Source: Papiliotrema nemorosa
Lineage: Eukaryota > Basidiomycota > Tremellomycetes > Tremellales > Rhynchogastremaceae
Assembly: GCA_032158125.1 (NCBI GenBank)
Contig: JASKOT010000029.1
Span: forward strand, 164,362-228,361
Length of the DNA stretch: 64,000 bases
Direction of reading: 5' to 3'
The notes under the pieces are model-generated. The model was not told the origin of the DNA, did no database searches, and was given only the letters and a program-made list of their open reading frames with translations. Shown piece after piece: positions 34,775 through 45,863 of this stretch (position 1 is its first letter; each line of letters opens with the position of its first letter). Made by a program: the position numbers and the translations under genes.

Positions 34775-35390
34775 TCAGTGCTCTCCATAGGACAGTTCCC
34801 CTGTGTTTTGAACCTCTTCTCCCACCATAGCACTCTGCAATTCGGCAAGCAACCCATTCTCAATGCTTTGAACCTCTTCCATAGTTCTATGAGCTGTCAG
34901 TTGTGTCTGTAGTGGAAGACATCACTTACATTGAGTTGCCCAAGGTATTGGCCCCCCCTGATGGAGACAAAATGTTGCGCTGTAGGTGATTCTTTATCAC
35001 ACGCAGTTGCTCCTCTGCGACAACCCAGATACTGTGATCATCTTTTGCGCTCTCGAAGCGTTCTTTGATCTTTCCCAGCTGAGACTGTTTTTGGTCCAGA
35101 TATGCTTGATAGATTCTGTCGACCGTTTCAGTCGGATGGCCACTGCAGACGGCATTGTGCCTGGAAGCTGCATATAGCGTCAGCCCGGTGGACTGGAGAT
35201 TTGAAGAGAATTTAGATAGGTCTTTGCACCAGTACAAGTCGCAACTACCGTGCTGCTCTTTGGCTTCAAGGAATGATTGGAGACCTTCTGCTGACGCTCT
35301 GGATTTTATGCATTGCAACAGGACTGTGAAGAGAAGAATAGCAGACTAGCAGATGCGCATTGCGTCACCTGTGAAGTCTGTTGCCAGCAT
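34775..35390 (-). CDS. gene E: helical family protein, 175 aa
   Basis: Exons 35369-35390 (22 nt, MLATDFT), 34930-35323 and 34775-34886 splice to exactly 176 codons. The middle exon holds helices (LLQCIKSRASAEGLQSFLEA; QLGKIKERFESAKDD) and the pre-intron helix IWVVAEEQLRVIKNHLQRN shared with D and F. The second intron (GTAAGT...CTCATAG) is phase 2 with split codon AT|A, as in gene B. The last exon gives TMEEVQSIENGLLAELQ, then a short polar tail with no membrane segment. D, E and F lie head to tail on the minus strand about 250 and 150 bp apart and look like tandem duplicates. Confidence 0.65.
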
Positions 35391-35536
35391 TGGTCCAAGC
35401 TGCGGCACTTGTAGTGCAGGAATCCCACAGAGTTGTTGTTATATCTCTATTACTGACCTCAAAGCTCAAATCCCTTTTGCACTCTCCCTTGTACAAATAT
35501 ATACAGGTCCACTTGAACCCCATCAACTCATGAGGC

Positions 35537-36232
35537 TTACCCCGAGGATGATCGCGACAATAGCCACGCAGTGGCGGCAACGACAACGGCCGAAGCAGCG
35601 GCGAGGGTCATGGTGCCCGCGGTACCCTGAGCCAACTCGTCGCTGAGCTCAACTGTGGGATTTTCCAGCTGAGATAGCAACTCTTCCCGGATGGTCTTGA
35701 TTTCCTGTTGAGTGCTGCAAGCATCAGCAAGAAAAGTGATCTGTAGAAGGGCAGGAACTCACAGGATACCGAATCGTTCATGACCTCTGGGGACAGAAGG
35801 CTCCGAGCCGTATTTGGTCACGTAGGCCTCAATCAAATTGAGGTGTTCATTTGCGATGCTGTAGACAGAAGTGGGATTGTCCGACACTTGAACGAACTGA
35901 ACCTTGAAGATTCTCAGAGCCTCCACTTCTTCCAGGTCTTGGGTGTGATAAAGTCTCAACTGCGCCAGTATCCCCTGTGCAGCCATGAGATCTTCAGGCC
36001 CTTGCCAGCCCGTCGTCAGGCTTGGGATACGCTCCGCATATCTGCCAGCGAGCTGCAGCTCAGAGGCTGATGCTCTCTGACTCCATCTTGCAATGCGGCT
36101 GCTGCCTTCTTCCTTCTGCTTAAGGACATAGCCAAGTCGTCCTGCAAAGATCTTGGCTTTGTGAAGGAGATCAAGCTCCTCTTTGACAGACTCCACTTTG
36201 TCTTTGTATGTGCTCCGAGCAGCTGAATTCAT
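35537..36232 (-). CDS. gene F: helical, probable tail-anchored family protein, 215 aa
   Basis: Exons 35763-36232 and 35537-35714, 48-nt phase-2 intron (GTGAGT...CTTGCAG, split codon CT|C), exactly 216 codons. Exon 1: KVESVKEELDLLHKAKI, EGSSRIARWSQRASASE, YAERI and the helix SVYSIANEHLNLIEAYVTK. Exon 2: TQQEIKTIREELLSQLE, an acidic spacer, then a hydrophobic segment at about residues 191-210 (TMTLAAASAVVVAATAWLLS) and a five-residue end RSSSG. With no signal peptide this is the geometry of a C-tail-anchored membrane protein. It is the most complete member of the D-E-F array and a good reference for the family. The ATG at 36232 is chosen; the upstream TTG extension is not needed. Confidence 0.72.
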
Positions 36233-36936
36233 GGCGTGTTGATATGACAAAACAGTGCCAAGGAAATGGGGGGTTTACGCCCTGCTCTACAAAGCGCTGC
36301 AAGTGGAAGGCGTAGAAGGATGCACTAAACTCCTTCCGTGAATCTCCCGTCAGGTCAGCGTGATTTTTTCTCAAGCCGGCAAAGCTTCCTATTTGATCCT
36401 TTCTGCCACTTCAAAGTGACGCTATAATATCCAGAAGCTGTTTCAGCTTTGACGCAGTTTTTGGAAAGCTTTAAATCACTGTTGATGCGAGGAATGCTGC
36501 CCGTATTCTCGCTCGACTGTCCCATGGGTTGCAAGAGAATGATGCGGACGACCAGATGGTGTCAGTCACCCAGGACATGTGGGCAAAAGTACCCGGGAAC
36601 CCATTTGGATGAGCGTGCAAGCGCAGAGCCTCCATGCCTTTGACACCGTTCCGTCAGACGCTGGGTCGTGTATGGCTGGCAGACTACGGGAGGGATACTC
36701 TTTCTAGACCATTCTAGACCGACCCATGTCACATTGTCAGCAGTCCTTTGATAGGGTTGAAACGCAGTGAAGTCTCGGGATCCTTTCATTAGCCTCCCAT
36801 GGCTACACTGACATACCAGAATGTGTGAAAGATTTAAGACACCTAAGACTGGGCGATCTCCCTTATTATTCTTTGCCACTTACAGTACATTCACCCTACA
36901 GCTCTTCCCTTTCGCCAACTCAACAGAACATCGATC
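36233..36936. promoter_or_regulatory. divergent spacer between gene F and the next plus-strand gene
   Basis: About 700 bp without a convincing gene. The short frames on both strands shadow each other. It probably contains both promoters. Confidence 0.35.
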
Positions 36937-37851
36937 ATGTCAATGCTGGGTCCCGTTCGAGGCAATACAGGTCTACAAAGAGGAACTTCTACAGAGGGTA
37001 GCAGAAGCTCTTCTTGGTGGAATCCGTTCAGTTACTCTTTGTTTGGTGGAGGGTCAACGGCGGCAGCGCCGACCAGCAACGCCGCTGCATCTGCGGTCAG
37101 CCAGACCATTCCGCCCGAAAGTGCGAAAAGCTCCCTAAACAGAGCTACGACTGGATGGAAGATTCTCCCCTGGAATTGGGGAGGTAAATCTGCCGCTCCT
37201 TCTTCGACGCCCGCCCCGGAAGTCACTATCGAGCCGGGGAAAACAGAGAAGAGTACCGCTGCGACCTGCCCCACAGCCACTGCAGACATGTTTCGTACGG
37301 TCATAACCAAAGGATATCTATGGAACGGCTCCGAGAGGACGCTCAATCCCGAATATTCTCGATTCCAAAGTCACAAGGTGAATCTGACAGATGTGGAGCC
37401 GGTCATCAAGAACTACACGCCCAAGATGGCTTTGTCTGAATATCGATCGAAATTGGCAAACACAGGTCTGAGCGATTCAGAAGTCGCAACTGTCTTTGAG
37501 GAGACTGTGGATCCTTCGAGAATGACCGCGGACAATCGAGAAGTAAGTCACGGCCACTTGCCACACCCGCGCTGATCTGTTTAGTGGCTCATCAGCAACT
37601 TTGGTGATACAGCCACGGCTCTGGCACGCAAATGGACTGAGACTGACAAGAAGTCGCTCGCGGCTCTGCAGATGTACAACTCCTGCTTGACGAACGAGAA
37701 CAGTAGATTGAGATCGCAACTGTCGTCCATGAGATCGGACAACGCGAGGCTCACGGAAGTATCGCAGACGCTCAAGTCTTCTGCTGCAAACGCCGACACT
37801 GCCAGCCCCAGCTCGGCTGCGGCAGGGTCGACTATTCCCCCTTCGAATTGA
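36937..37851 (+). CDS. hypothetical coiled-coil protein, 290 aa
   Basis: Exons 36937-37542 and 37585-37851, a 42-nt phase-0 intron (GTAAGT...TTTAG), exactly 291 codons. The N-terminal third is low complexity (Ser/Ala/Pro/Gly, with WWNPFSYSLFGGG and WKILPWNWGG). The middle is globular (MFRTVITKGYLWNG; YTPKMALSEYRSKLANTGLS). Exon 2 holds a helical coiled-coil (KWTETDKKSLAALQMYNSCL and NENSRLRSQLSSMRSDNARL) and a Ser/Ala tail. No family or membrane segment is recognised. It sits inside the helical-family cluster but has a phase-0 intron and lacks the Trp block, so it is probably unrelated. Confidence 0.6.
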
Positions 37852-38011
37852 GAGATGTTGACCTCTTGAGGAGATGGGGCCACGAGTCTAAAGGGTCTTT
37901 GCTGGTACTGTATGAATGCATCATGTATAGGACGCAGATCACCTTGTATAGGCTTGATGCTACGTCGTGCCTCAATGTTCTGAGCTCCCATTCGAGGGTC
38001 AGTGTTCTCCT

Positions 38012-39142
38012 CTACACCGTAAGCGTTCGATAAACCTCCACCATGTCCATCCAAGCTTCATAAGCGACGACTGTCATCCTGCCCAAGACCTCAGTTGCGC
38101 TCAGTGTATCCGCTGCTCGGACTTCAGACGAGAACTTCGAATCAAATGGCAGAAGATGGACATCCACCTTGGTCAAGACATCAGTGTAGTTTCTGCGCGT
38201 CAGGATCCTGCTCTTGGACAAATAAGAAGAGTACCTGGAGAATCGGCTATCTTGCGCCTGACCACTTAATTCGATTCGCTTCCGCAAAAGTTTGATGGCC
38301 TCCCGAACGTCTTCCACACTGAGAACAGCTGCCTCGATACGACCGCCCTACTCTCCATCTGCTTGGAGAGACTTTGGAGGTTCCGCCCACCGAAGAGTGG
38401 CGGCGCCTCTCGTGGCGGTATGCCGGAGCATGGCTCGATCCAGTCCACTAATAGGGTAGCTCTGGTCGTCAAAGTGTAACAAGCACTCGGTCTGCAGGTC
38501 CGTCAGCTCTCTACCCCAATCACACGCCACGCTGCGATCTCCCAAGATTGAGCTGATACCATGGCGAATGTATCCTGCGAGTACATATATCTCGGCACTC
38601 GTGTATAGTTTTGCGATGCTCGAGTTGTCCGTGAGATGTACGTCTGAGTCAATCTCATCTTGAACCTGCTGTGAGAGATGCCAGCTGATGGAGGGATCGC
38701 TCGTGAGGTCTTCGATGTTATCCTTCATATCGCAAATGGCCTGTCTTTCATCCCTATACGGATAAGAGTCATGACATCGAAATTGCCTTGAGACTCACGA
38801 GAGGATATCCAATCTGTCGGCGTAAGGATGAGAAACGAGCTCACCCAAAGTCGTGGCCTTTCCAATTGTTTCTTCCCACAGATCTCCCGCAGCGTTTATA
38901 CTGCTAGACCTTCTCAGACGGCCGACTGTGCGACCATGAGCGAGCCGGTACCGCGCTGTTTTAGCTCGTACACTCTTCAAACGGGTGAGCCATTCGGCCG
39001 CTGGTTCTGTGTCTGCCAGATAGGCAGGATACAGCAAATGGATGAGCTCTGTCGAAAGACTGAGGACTTCACGAGCTGTTTTGAGAGTTGTTGACAAGTC
39101 ATCTTTACTGTGGTCTTCTGGGGGTTGGCTGACTTTTGACAT
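38012..39142 (-). pseudogene. gene G: helical family gene with one in-frame stop codon
   Basis: Exon 1 is 38799-39142 (TEPAAEWLTRLKSVRAKTAR resembles the Trp block of relatives). A phase-2 intron follows (GTGAGT...GTATAG, split codon TC|G). The next exon, from 38753, begins DERQAICDMKDNIEDL and stays open to a TAG at 38348-38350. The very same frame then continues without a stop through SVEDVREAIKLLRKRIELSG and RMTVVAYEAWMDMVEVYRTL to 38012, where a further intron is possible. The downstream part has the family's helix pattern but no start of its own. So this reads as one gene broken by a single nonsense codon, or less likely a readthrough gene. If only the upstream part is made it has about 240 residues. 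Confidence 0.55.
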
Positions 39143-39640
39143 GATCAATATTGTTCGACCGAGTTTTGAGTTAGAGGATAAATCAGAAGTCACTATGAGA
39201 ACACCGTCGAGCTGCCTTATCGTCTGACAACTCACTCGCCTTTGTACTCCGCACCTCCACCCTCCTTTAACATTCTGCCATGATTGACGAAAAAGATAGC
39301 TTCTCTTTCTTCGAGTTTCTGCGATCTCTGAACGGCTCGACATTGTCCCTCCCGCTTCCTAGCAAGAAGCCATTCGTAGCAAAAAGCGGGGATTCCCACG
39401 CGGACTGATCCTTGAGGCCATCCGAGCTCATGAACTGTGTCAACCGCGAAAGAGGCATCAAGCGGTTTGCCACGGTCCGTTTAGCTCATCCCCGTGATCA
39501 GAACACTTCGGATTTCGGATCACCCAACGGACCGACGTTTCCGAATTGACATCTTCATAAGCCACACTTTCGTCTCATCCCCACATCCTGTACATACCCC
39601 GCTTCCTTATCCTTATCGATATCAAGCGATTCTCTTCGCC
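39143..39640. promoter_or_regulatory. divergent promoter region of gene G and TauD gene 1
   Basis: About 500 bp. The leader next to the dioxygenase start is C/T-rich (39560-39640). No coding feature is supported. Confidence 0.35.
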
Positions 39641-40809
39641 ATGATAGCAGTATCCTCCATGCCCGGCACGACGTTGACCGACACTCCTGTTGTCACATCT
39701 AAAATAACCTCTACGCCACTGGCGAATGTCCAATATCACCCGCTTCATCCGACTTTTGGAGCTGAAGTGACGGGCGTCGATTTTGGGAATGTGACGGATA
39801 AGACGGTAGCAGAGATCAAGCGAGGTCTAGCCATCGTGAGTATGCGTTCGCTGTCTACATCGAAGCGCTCGAGCACAGTCCACTGAGGAATAGTATGGGG
39901 TGCTCGTATTCCGGAAGACGGGGTTAAATGACGCTCGACATGTCGAAATGTCCCACAAGTTTGGAGAGTTGGACGATATCAAACCTTTTGTCTCTGGTCT
40001 GGGACAAATCAATCGGTTAAGCAGTGATTAGTGTGTCAAATTGACTTTAGTGTCTCGCATAGCAGAGCTGACTGGCATCAGTCTCTTCGACGTAGGCAAT
40101 GTGAACCCAGACGGAACGGTGACACAACCTGGAACGATGCGAGAACTCCTCCTTCGCTGCAACTACCACTTCCACGCCGACTCGGCGTTCAACCCCCGTC
40201 GAGCGGGAATTTCCCTTTTGCTGGCTCATCATCTTCCTCCGCCAGAATGTGGAGGAGCAACAGAATTCGCAGATTCTCGAGCGGCATACGATCACCTCAC
40301 CCAGGAACAAAAGAACAGATACAAGGATTGGGTGGTAAACAACTCTCAGCTTCAATGTCGACGTAATGCCAATCCTGGCAATCCTTTATTACAGACAGAC
40401 GAGTTTGATCCAATGTTGCACCGATTTGGGAAACACAAGTTGTGTCAGGTACATGAGCCTTCGGGACGGATGAACCTATACATCGCCGCGCATGCGCATC
40501 ACGTGGAAGGGTTGGGGGTTGAGGATGGCCAGAAGGAACTGTTGGAGCTGCTGGAATATGCGGGTCAACCTCAGTTCACCTTCCCCGTCAATTGGCGGGA
40601 CCCTGGAGATCTTGGTGAGTATACATGGAGACGAGTGTAGCTCACGTCAAGTGGTCTGGGATAACACTTGTGTGCTACATCGATCGGTCAAGGGGACTTA
40701 TGAGGGCAAGTATAAGCGGGATCTGAGGAGGACCACGGTGCACGATATGAGCTCGCAGGCTTGGGGGTTGAACGAAGTCGGAGCGACGTGGAGGTCCGGC
40801 CTACCTTAA
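39641..40809 (+). CDS. TauD/TfdA-family 2-oxoglutarate-dependent dioxygenase 1
   Basis: Exons begin at 39641, 39894, about 40070 and about 40656. Family features in order: HPLHPTFGAEVTGVDFGNVT, YGVLVFRKTGL, FGELDD, a GNVNPDG loop, the iron-binding His-x-Asp in YHFHADSAFNPRRAG, LLLAHHLPPPECGGATEFAD, then VVWDNTCVLHRSV with the distal His and EGKYKRDLRRTTV with the 2-oxoglutarate-binding Arg. Such enzymes hydroxylate sulfonates, phenoxyacetates, sulfate esters or related acids using Fe(II), oxygen and 2-oxoglutarate. The intron between exons 2 and 3 is short (about 42 nt). Convergent with an MFS carrier 105 bp away, suggesting a shared substrate. Confidence 0.9.
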
Positions 40810-40914
40810 GAGATCGCATATTGTGCGGTCGCTCGGTGAGTGACATGTAGTTTGTACGATATTCAGAAGGCCTTAAGCGAATCATACATATAACAAACGT
40901 TCAGATTACAATGC

Positions 40915-42698
40915 TCACAAGGAAGCCTTGCCTCGAGACTCGTACGGAAGGATGAGCACGAGCAGCCCAGCAGCGACAAACAACGCTCCGGAAGTATACA
41001 CCGGCGCAGACGTCTCTAAGTTGGCACAAATAGCAATAATCGGCGCTGAGAATCAGAACCTGGCTCTATTTGATGCTTGTACTCACCCATGACGCCGAAG
41101 ATCCGATTGGCCGAAGCTGTCAAGGCGTTCCCCGTCCCTCTATCTTTGGTCGGAAAGACCTCGGGTGTGTAAGCGTAAAGGACGGCGTACATGAACGTCG
41201 AGAAGAAGTTGTATGCGCAGTTCCAACCCAACAGCGCATTGCTATTCTTCGCGGTCGTACTGGCGAAGATGAAGACCCCAGTGAGAGCCGTCGAAAGGGC
41301 CAAAGCCCCTTTACGTCCGAATAGCTTGAGTTCGACAAACAGACCACCGAGGAGTGCACCGGGGACACCTAGGACGGCGATGATGAGGGAGTTTCGGTAA
41401 GTGATATACGTCGATGAATCGCCAAACTGCGCTCCACGAATGTACAGAGTGTATGGGATGAATGCGTTCTACTATCAGCTCTGAACCAAATCCGGTGGTT
41501 ACGCACGTAGAGAGGGAACGCGAGCCCAATAAATGCCCACACGAGCATGATCAATCCGGTGCTGAATGCCAATTTCTTTGTTGCGAATAGCGCTTTGATA
41601 TGTTTCGCACTGAGTTTTTCCATCTTTCTCTTGATAGCCGCCGAAGTGTCGACAGCCTGTCTCTGACCACCTCCCGATCCTTCACATACCCTCAGATCGT
41701 CAATGGTCAAATTGGAAGTCGTCCCATTGCGTCGAGCCACCTCATGCACAATCCTCACCGCATCCTCGTCTCGGCCTTTGCCCATGAAGTACTTGGGGGA
41801 TTCGTAAATGTGGAAAATGAAGAAACGGATGATGAACCCGATCAAGGCTATCCCTCCGGCTGTAATGACAAGGTAACGCCAGCCCATATTGTCGGCTCGA
41901 CGACAATTGGCAGCATCTTCGGGACAGGTGAGGTTCCCGAGGAGAGGCCAGGCAATGAGGGTGATGACGAGTTGAGCTAGTGCCCAAAATATCGAGAGCA
42001 CAGTGAGGAGGTACTGGTGCGTGCGAGGTAGAAACTCCAAGAAGATGGCACTATCTACGGGTAGATTGCCGCCCACGCCAAAGCTCCTTTTCATCAACTC
42101 GACTTTGTGCAACTCGACTTTGTGCATGTCGAGATGGGGAGGGACACGAGGACTCACCATAGAGCAGCAAAAACCCCAATGGCGGCGAAATTGGGCGAAC
42201 TGGCCGCAATCATCCCAAATAGCGCCGTCACGCCCAAAGTGAGATTGAAACCCCATTTCCTCCCAAAGATATCACACCCGAATCCCCAGAAGATGGCTCC
42301 GGCGAGCAACCCGATGTTCTGCGCCAAAGTGAGGAGTGGTCCTTCGGTGGGATGAAACTCGGCGACAATGGGAGGAAGGATGAGACTGGTCAATACTGGC
42401 CATAGATTATCTTGAGCCCATCCAAATCCAATGACAAAGAACAACTGCCATTGGTATCGGCCCATACCAATTTCTTGGATCTTTCATCAGGCTCAGCCCA
42501 GGTGTATGAGAGTTCAACGGGAGAGGTGAAACTCACGGCTCGATTGAGAACTCGAGCTTTGGCAGCGTAGACGGGGTCCACACCGTCTATAGCGGCATCT
42601 TCATCCACATAGCTCGTCACGACAGCCTTGGAGTCTTTCTCTTGCTCCCCATTCGCGTCGAACGTTGCAGCGGGCGAAGAAGGTACTGTATCCGACAT
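40915..42698 (-). CDS. MFS transporter, SV2/organic-acid or sugar-porter-like
   Basis: The N-terminal exon is acidic and cytosolic (VDEDAAIDGVDPVYAAKARV). Then come GRYQWQLFFVIGFGWAQDNL, GPLLTLAQNIGLLAGAIFWG, DIFGRKWGFNLTLGVTALFG (the loop 2-3 motif A), VGGNLPVDSAIFLEFLP, a large central loop, and a second half with LGVPGALLGGLFVELKLFGR, YAYTPEVFPTKDRGTGNALT and LPYESRGKAS near the end. About 12 hydrophobic segments are spread over at least five exons. It belongs to the SV2/SVOP-like sugar-porter branch, whose fungal members carry organic anions or sugars. Its partner may be the dioxygenase that ends 105 bp away. Confidence 0.88.
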
Positions 42699-43256
42699 GA
42701 TGGTCCACTAGAGGGTCGAATTTCAAGAATCGGTCATCATATGTACCCTTTTGTGTACACACATCGTGCCGAGCGATTGCGCCATATCTAAACTTTGTGC
42801 ATAGATATCACCAACGGGGCAGGTCAGCAAGGCACACTGCTGATGTTGGAGTCGGATGTTGCACCTCGACTCCAGACATGGCTTTAACTGCAAGGGGTGA
42901 TATTCCGGCAAGAGATTGCGACTGACATTGGGAATCTGACGTAATGCTTCAAGAGTGCTCACTCTGCTCATATTTCGTTGAGGGTTAGTGGAGGGTGACA
43001 AGCTCGGTTCTCTCAGAACAAACCCAGACCTTTGGCATGAGATTTTTCTCACATGGAGAGTTCCATTGTCGTGTGGGCGGAAAGACGAGGCCTGAGAGTG
43101 TACAGGCGATAAGCCAAGATTCGGAACAGGTTGATTTGTGCTCGCTAGATATCACATGCGTGTCTATCGCTACACAACCCCTTTCCATACGATTTCGCCA
43201 TGTTTACATTGTTGCTGCTCTCTCCGCCTGAGTCCTAGTATACATATACAAACTCA
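42699..43256. other. gap between two MFS genes, no gene seen
   Basis: About 560 bp upstream of the SV2-like carrier and downstream of the DAL5-like carrier. Short shadow frames only. Confidence 0.35.
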
Positions 43257-45324
43257 TCATTCCTGATATCCGTCATATCCAACAAAGCTACCTATCAGCC
43301 TTTGCCCACGCAGAAAGACAAATGAGTAATGTATAGACTGACCATTCTGACCAATGGACAAATCGTGTTCATCAGATCCATAAGTCTTGTACTTGTCTTC
43401 CATCGAGGTATCGTGGATATACTTTGGTTTGCCATTAGCCACACGTTGTCTTTGGCGCTGTTTGTTGAACAGGTAAAGAAGGACAACTTGGGCGCCGATG
43501 ATTCCGATCAAGACGCAAAAGATGGCGAGGACAGCTTTGATTCCGGGAACGTAATGTGGGGCGTCTTCGGATTTGAACAGCAGAGGACCGACAATGTTGC
43601 CTACTGCGCTCGACCTGGGTATCAGAGTGAGCGTGAATGACGCGGAGCACAGAGCTGAGTCCGCAGCGAAGGCGCGGGGTGATGCAACCACTCACGCGTT
43701 GAATAGCGCCATGATGACGGATTTCTTTGTCTGGCCAGCGGTGTTTGCTGGTCATCAGCGGGAGTTCGACAGGCGGATTCATGTGGGAAGAAATATATCG
43801 AAGTCGGACTCACCAATCATCCACGATACGATAATGGGGTTCCCGCCGTACAAGAATGCAAGGAGATAGTACCCCGCCAACGCTACTGGCTGCTTGAACA
43901 CCTTGGCGGTACCTTCCGCATACTGCATAGCCGCTCCAACCACCACAAGAACCATCAATCCAGCCAATACAGCCGACTTGATTCGGAACTTTGTCGCTGC
44001 GTAACATCCGAGCAGAATGGCGATCGTCTGTAGAGCGCCGAAAGGGATATTGAGGAGGGTGGTGATAAACTTGTCAAAGCCGAAATTGGATATCAGAGTG
44101 GGTCCAAAGACATTGGTGACGCTTGCCTGATGGTTAGCCGGATGGTTCCACTGTCAATGTGACGTTGACTGACCCCGATATTGGGCAACATGCCAATCCC
44201 AAGCCAGAGATACGCCTTGGGATCGAGGAGAACTTCCCATACTTGGTCCCATTTCCATTCTCTGGTTCCTGTACCCGTCTGATTCGCCCGTAGCCTCTCG
44301 ATAGCTTGGAGCTTTTCATGGTCGTCGGAGAAGAAACGGGCGGATTGGATATCCGAATCGAGTCTCCACCATACGATAGGGGCGGATAGACAGGTGATTA
44401 TACCCGCAAACATGTAGATAATCTGCCATGAACGTAACGTTCCCGATGTGACATGGCCGCTGATCGTCAGTGAGGCAGACGCAGAAATTCAGAGATGGAC
44501 TCACAAGCCGAAAGAGACGAGAGCGGCTATGATAGTCGCGATCCCGTTGGTGCCGTACCAGCAAGCAATCCTGATCGGTTGTTCAGAACGCCGATACCAC
44601 TGCGCAGTGATCAAACCGCTACATATCAGCTTCATTCCACACTTGTGCGATAAATGATCAACCCACAAGAGAGGCAGACAGCCCGCTTCAAAGAGACCCA
44701 AGAAGAATCGAGTGACGTATATCCCTCGATAATCCGTCGCAGCGGCCATACAAGCTTCTGAAGCTCCCCAGCAAAATACAAAAATAGTCATGAGGTATCG
44801 TGAAGGGAATCGGACCAAAATCCAAGATGAAATAGGCTGCCAGGCAAGTTGGGCTATGGCGTGGATTGAACCTGCAAAGGAGTATTGGTGGCCTATAGTG
44901 TCAGCGAGGATACAACATGGCAGGTAGGCCCACCAGTCAAGTTGAGATCTTCAGACAGTCCAAATACATTTCCCATCCCGAATCTATCCTCAGTCCTCTT
45001 AACCAAATGAGAGCCGAGCTTGCATACATGACTTTGTCGAAGATCTGCAGGAAATAGAGCCAGACCAAGATGGACAAGATCCGTTTGTCCGTCTTCCTCT
45101 TGATCCGTATATTCTAACATGAGCACCACACCACCCCCGTCACAATCACTCACGTCCTCTTCGGTGAGCTCGACTCGTTGTTCCACGAGCCCATTCGTAG
45201 CCCTTTTGGCCTTCTCAACGTCATCGTGTTCTCCTGTGCCCGTAGAGTGCTCAACCATATCGACATGGTGTTTGTCATTCGCACCTCCTCCACTGACTTT
45301 GTTCTCGCCTTGAACGGTACTCAT
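43257..45324 (-). CDS. MFS anion:cation symporter, DAL5/allantoate-permease type
   Basis: Starts MSTVQGENKVSGGG. An acidic head leads into RIKRKTDKRILSILVWLYFL and IFDKV, FGMGNVFGLSEDLNLTGHQY, SFAGSIHAIAQLAWQPISSW, TRFFLGLFEAGCLPLL and a charged central loop. The second half has SVTNVFGPTLISNFGFDKF, LLNIPFGALQTIAILLGC, YYLLAFLYGGNPIIVSWMI, ANTAGQTKKSVIMALFNASS and AVGNIVGPLLF. These match fungal Dal5-like transporters of the anion:cation symporter family, which take up ureides, vitamins, carboxylates or sulfonates. At least eight introns are seen. With the neighbouring carrier and dioxygenase it forms a likely uptake/oxidation group; sulfonate or carboxylate import would fit a TauD-type enzyme. 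Confidence 0.88.
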
Positions 45325-45863
45325 ATTGTCGACTACAGCTACACGTCCGAATGAGCGGCGATGAAGATGCAGATGAAGAGGTCTTGAGAGCCTGTTGATC
45401 GTATATGTTGACCATATATGTAATACCCCGAGCCCCGGAAGAAACCCCCAGGGTCAGATGTGGAGCTAGCACGCATCGGACCTACTTCTACAGCTACTCC
45501 ACGGGCAGCGCCAGGGGTCGCAGCTGGATAAGATCAATTGAGAGCAAGTCACAGGGCTAGCGTGAACGGTTGTCGTCGGTTTGGAACGGGTCATCCTGGG
45601 TCAGGAAGGGAACCGAGGGCCACGCAGAAGCCAGATGAGTCATCCGAAGAGAGCAGGAGTGTATTTCTGGCTATCTAATTCGAGAACCAGTCTTGGCATG
45701 CGACGACCACGGAGTAGCTGGCCTCAGACATAAAGCCAGTCTATTCGGCCGCAGCCTACATTTGTTCGGTGTTGCTATAACTTAGTTTATGGCCATCGGG
45801 GTCACACCAGAACCGTCCGAAACCGTCTTATGCCTAACCATTTCACCGCGATCAACCCTCGTT
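45325..45863. other. gap upstream of the DAL5-like gene, no gene seen
   Basis: About 540 bp, GC-rich, no supported frame. It also holds the 3' side of the photolyase gene. Confidence 0.35.

Noticed and set aside
37581..38054. Minus-strand frame overlapping the 36937-37851 gene
   Set aside because: Most of it is antisense to a well-supported exon. Only its upstream part (about 37900-37990) might be a last exon of gene G, and that could not be confirmed.
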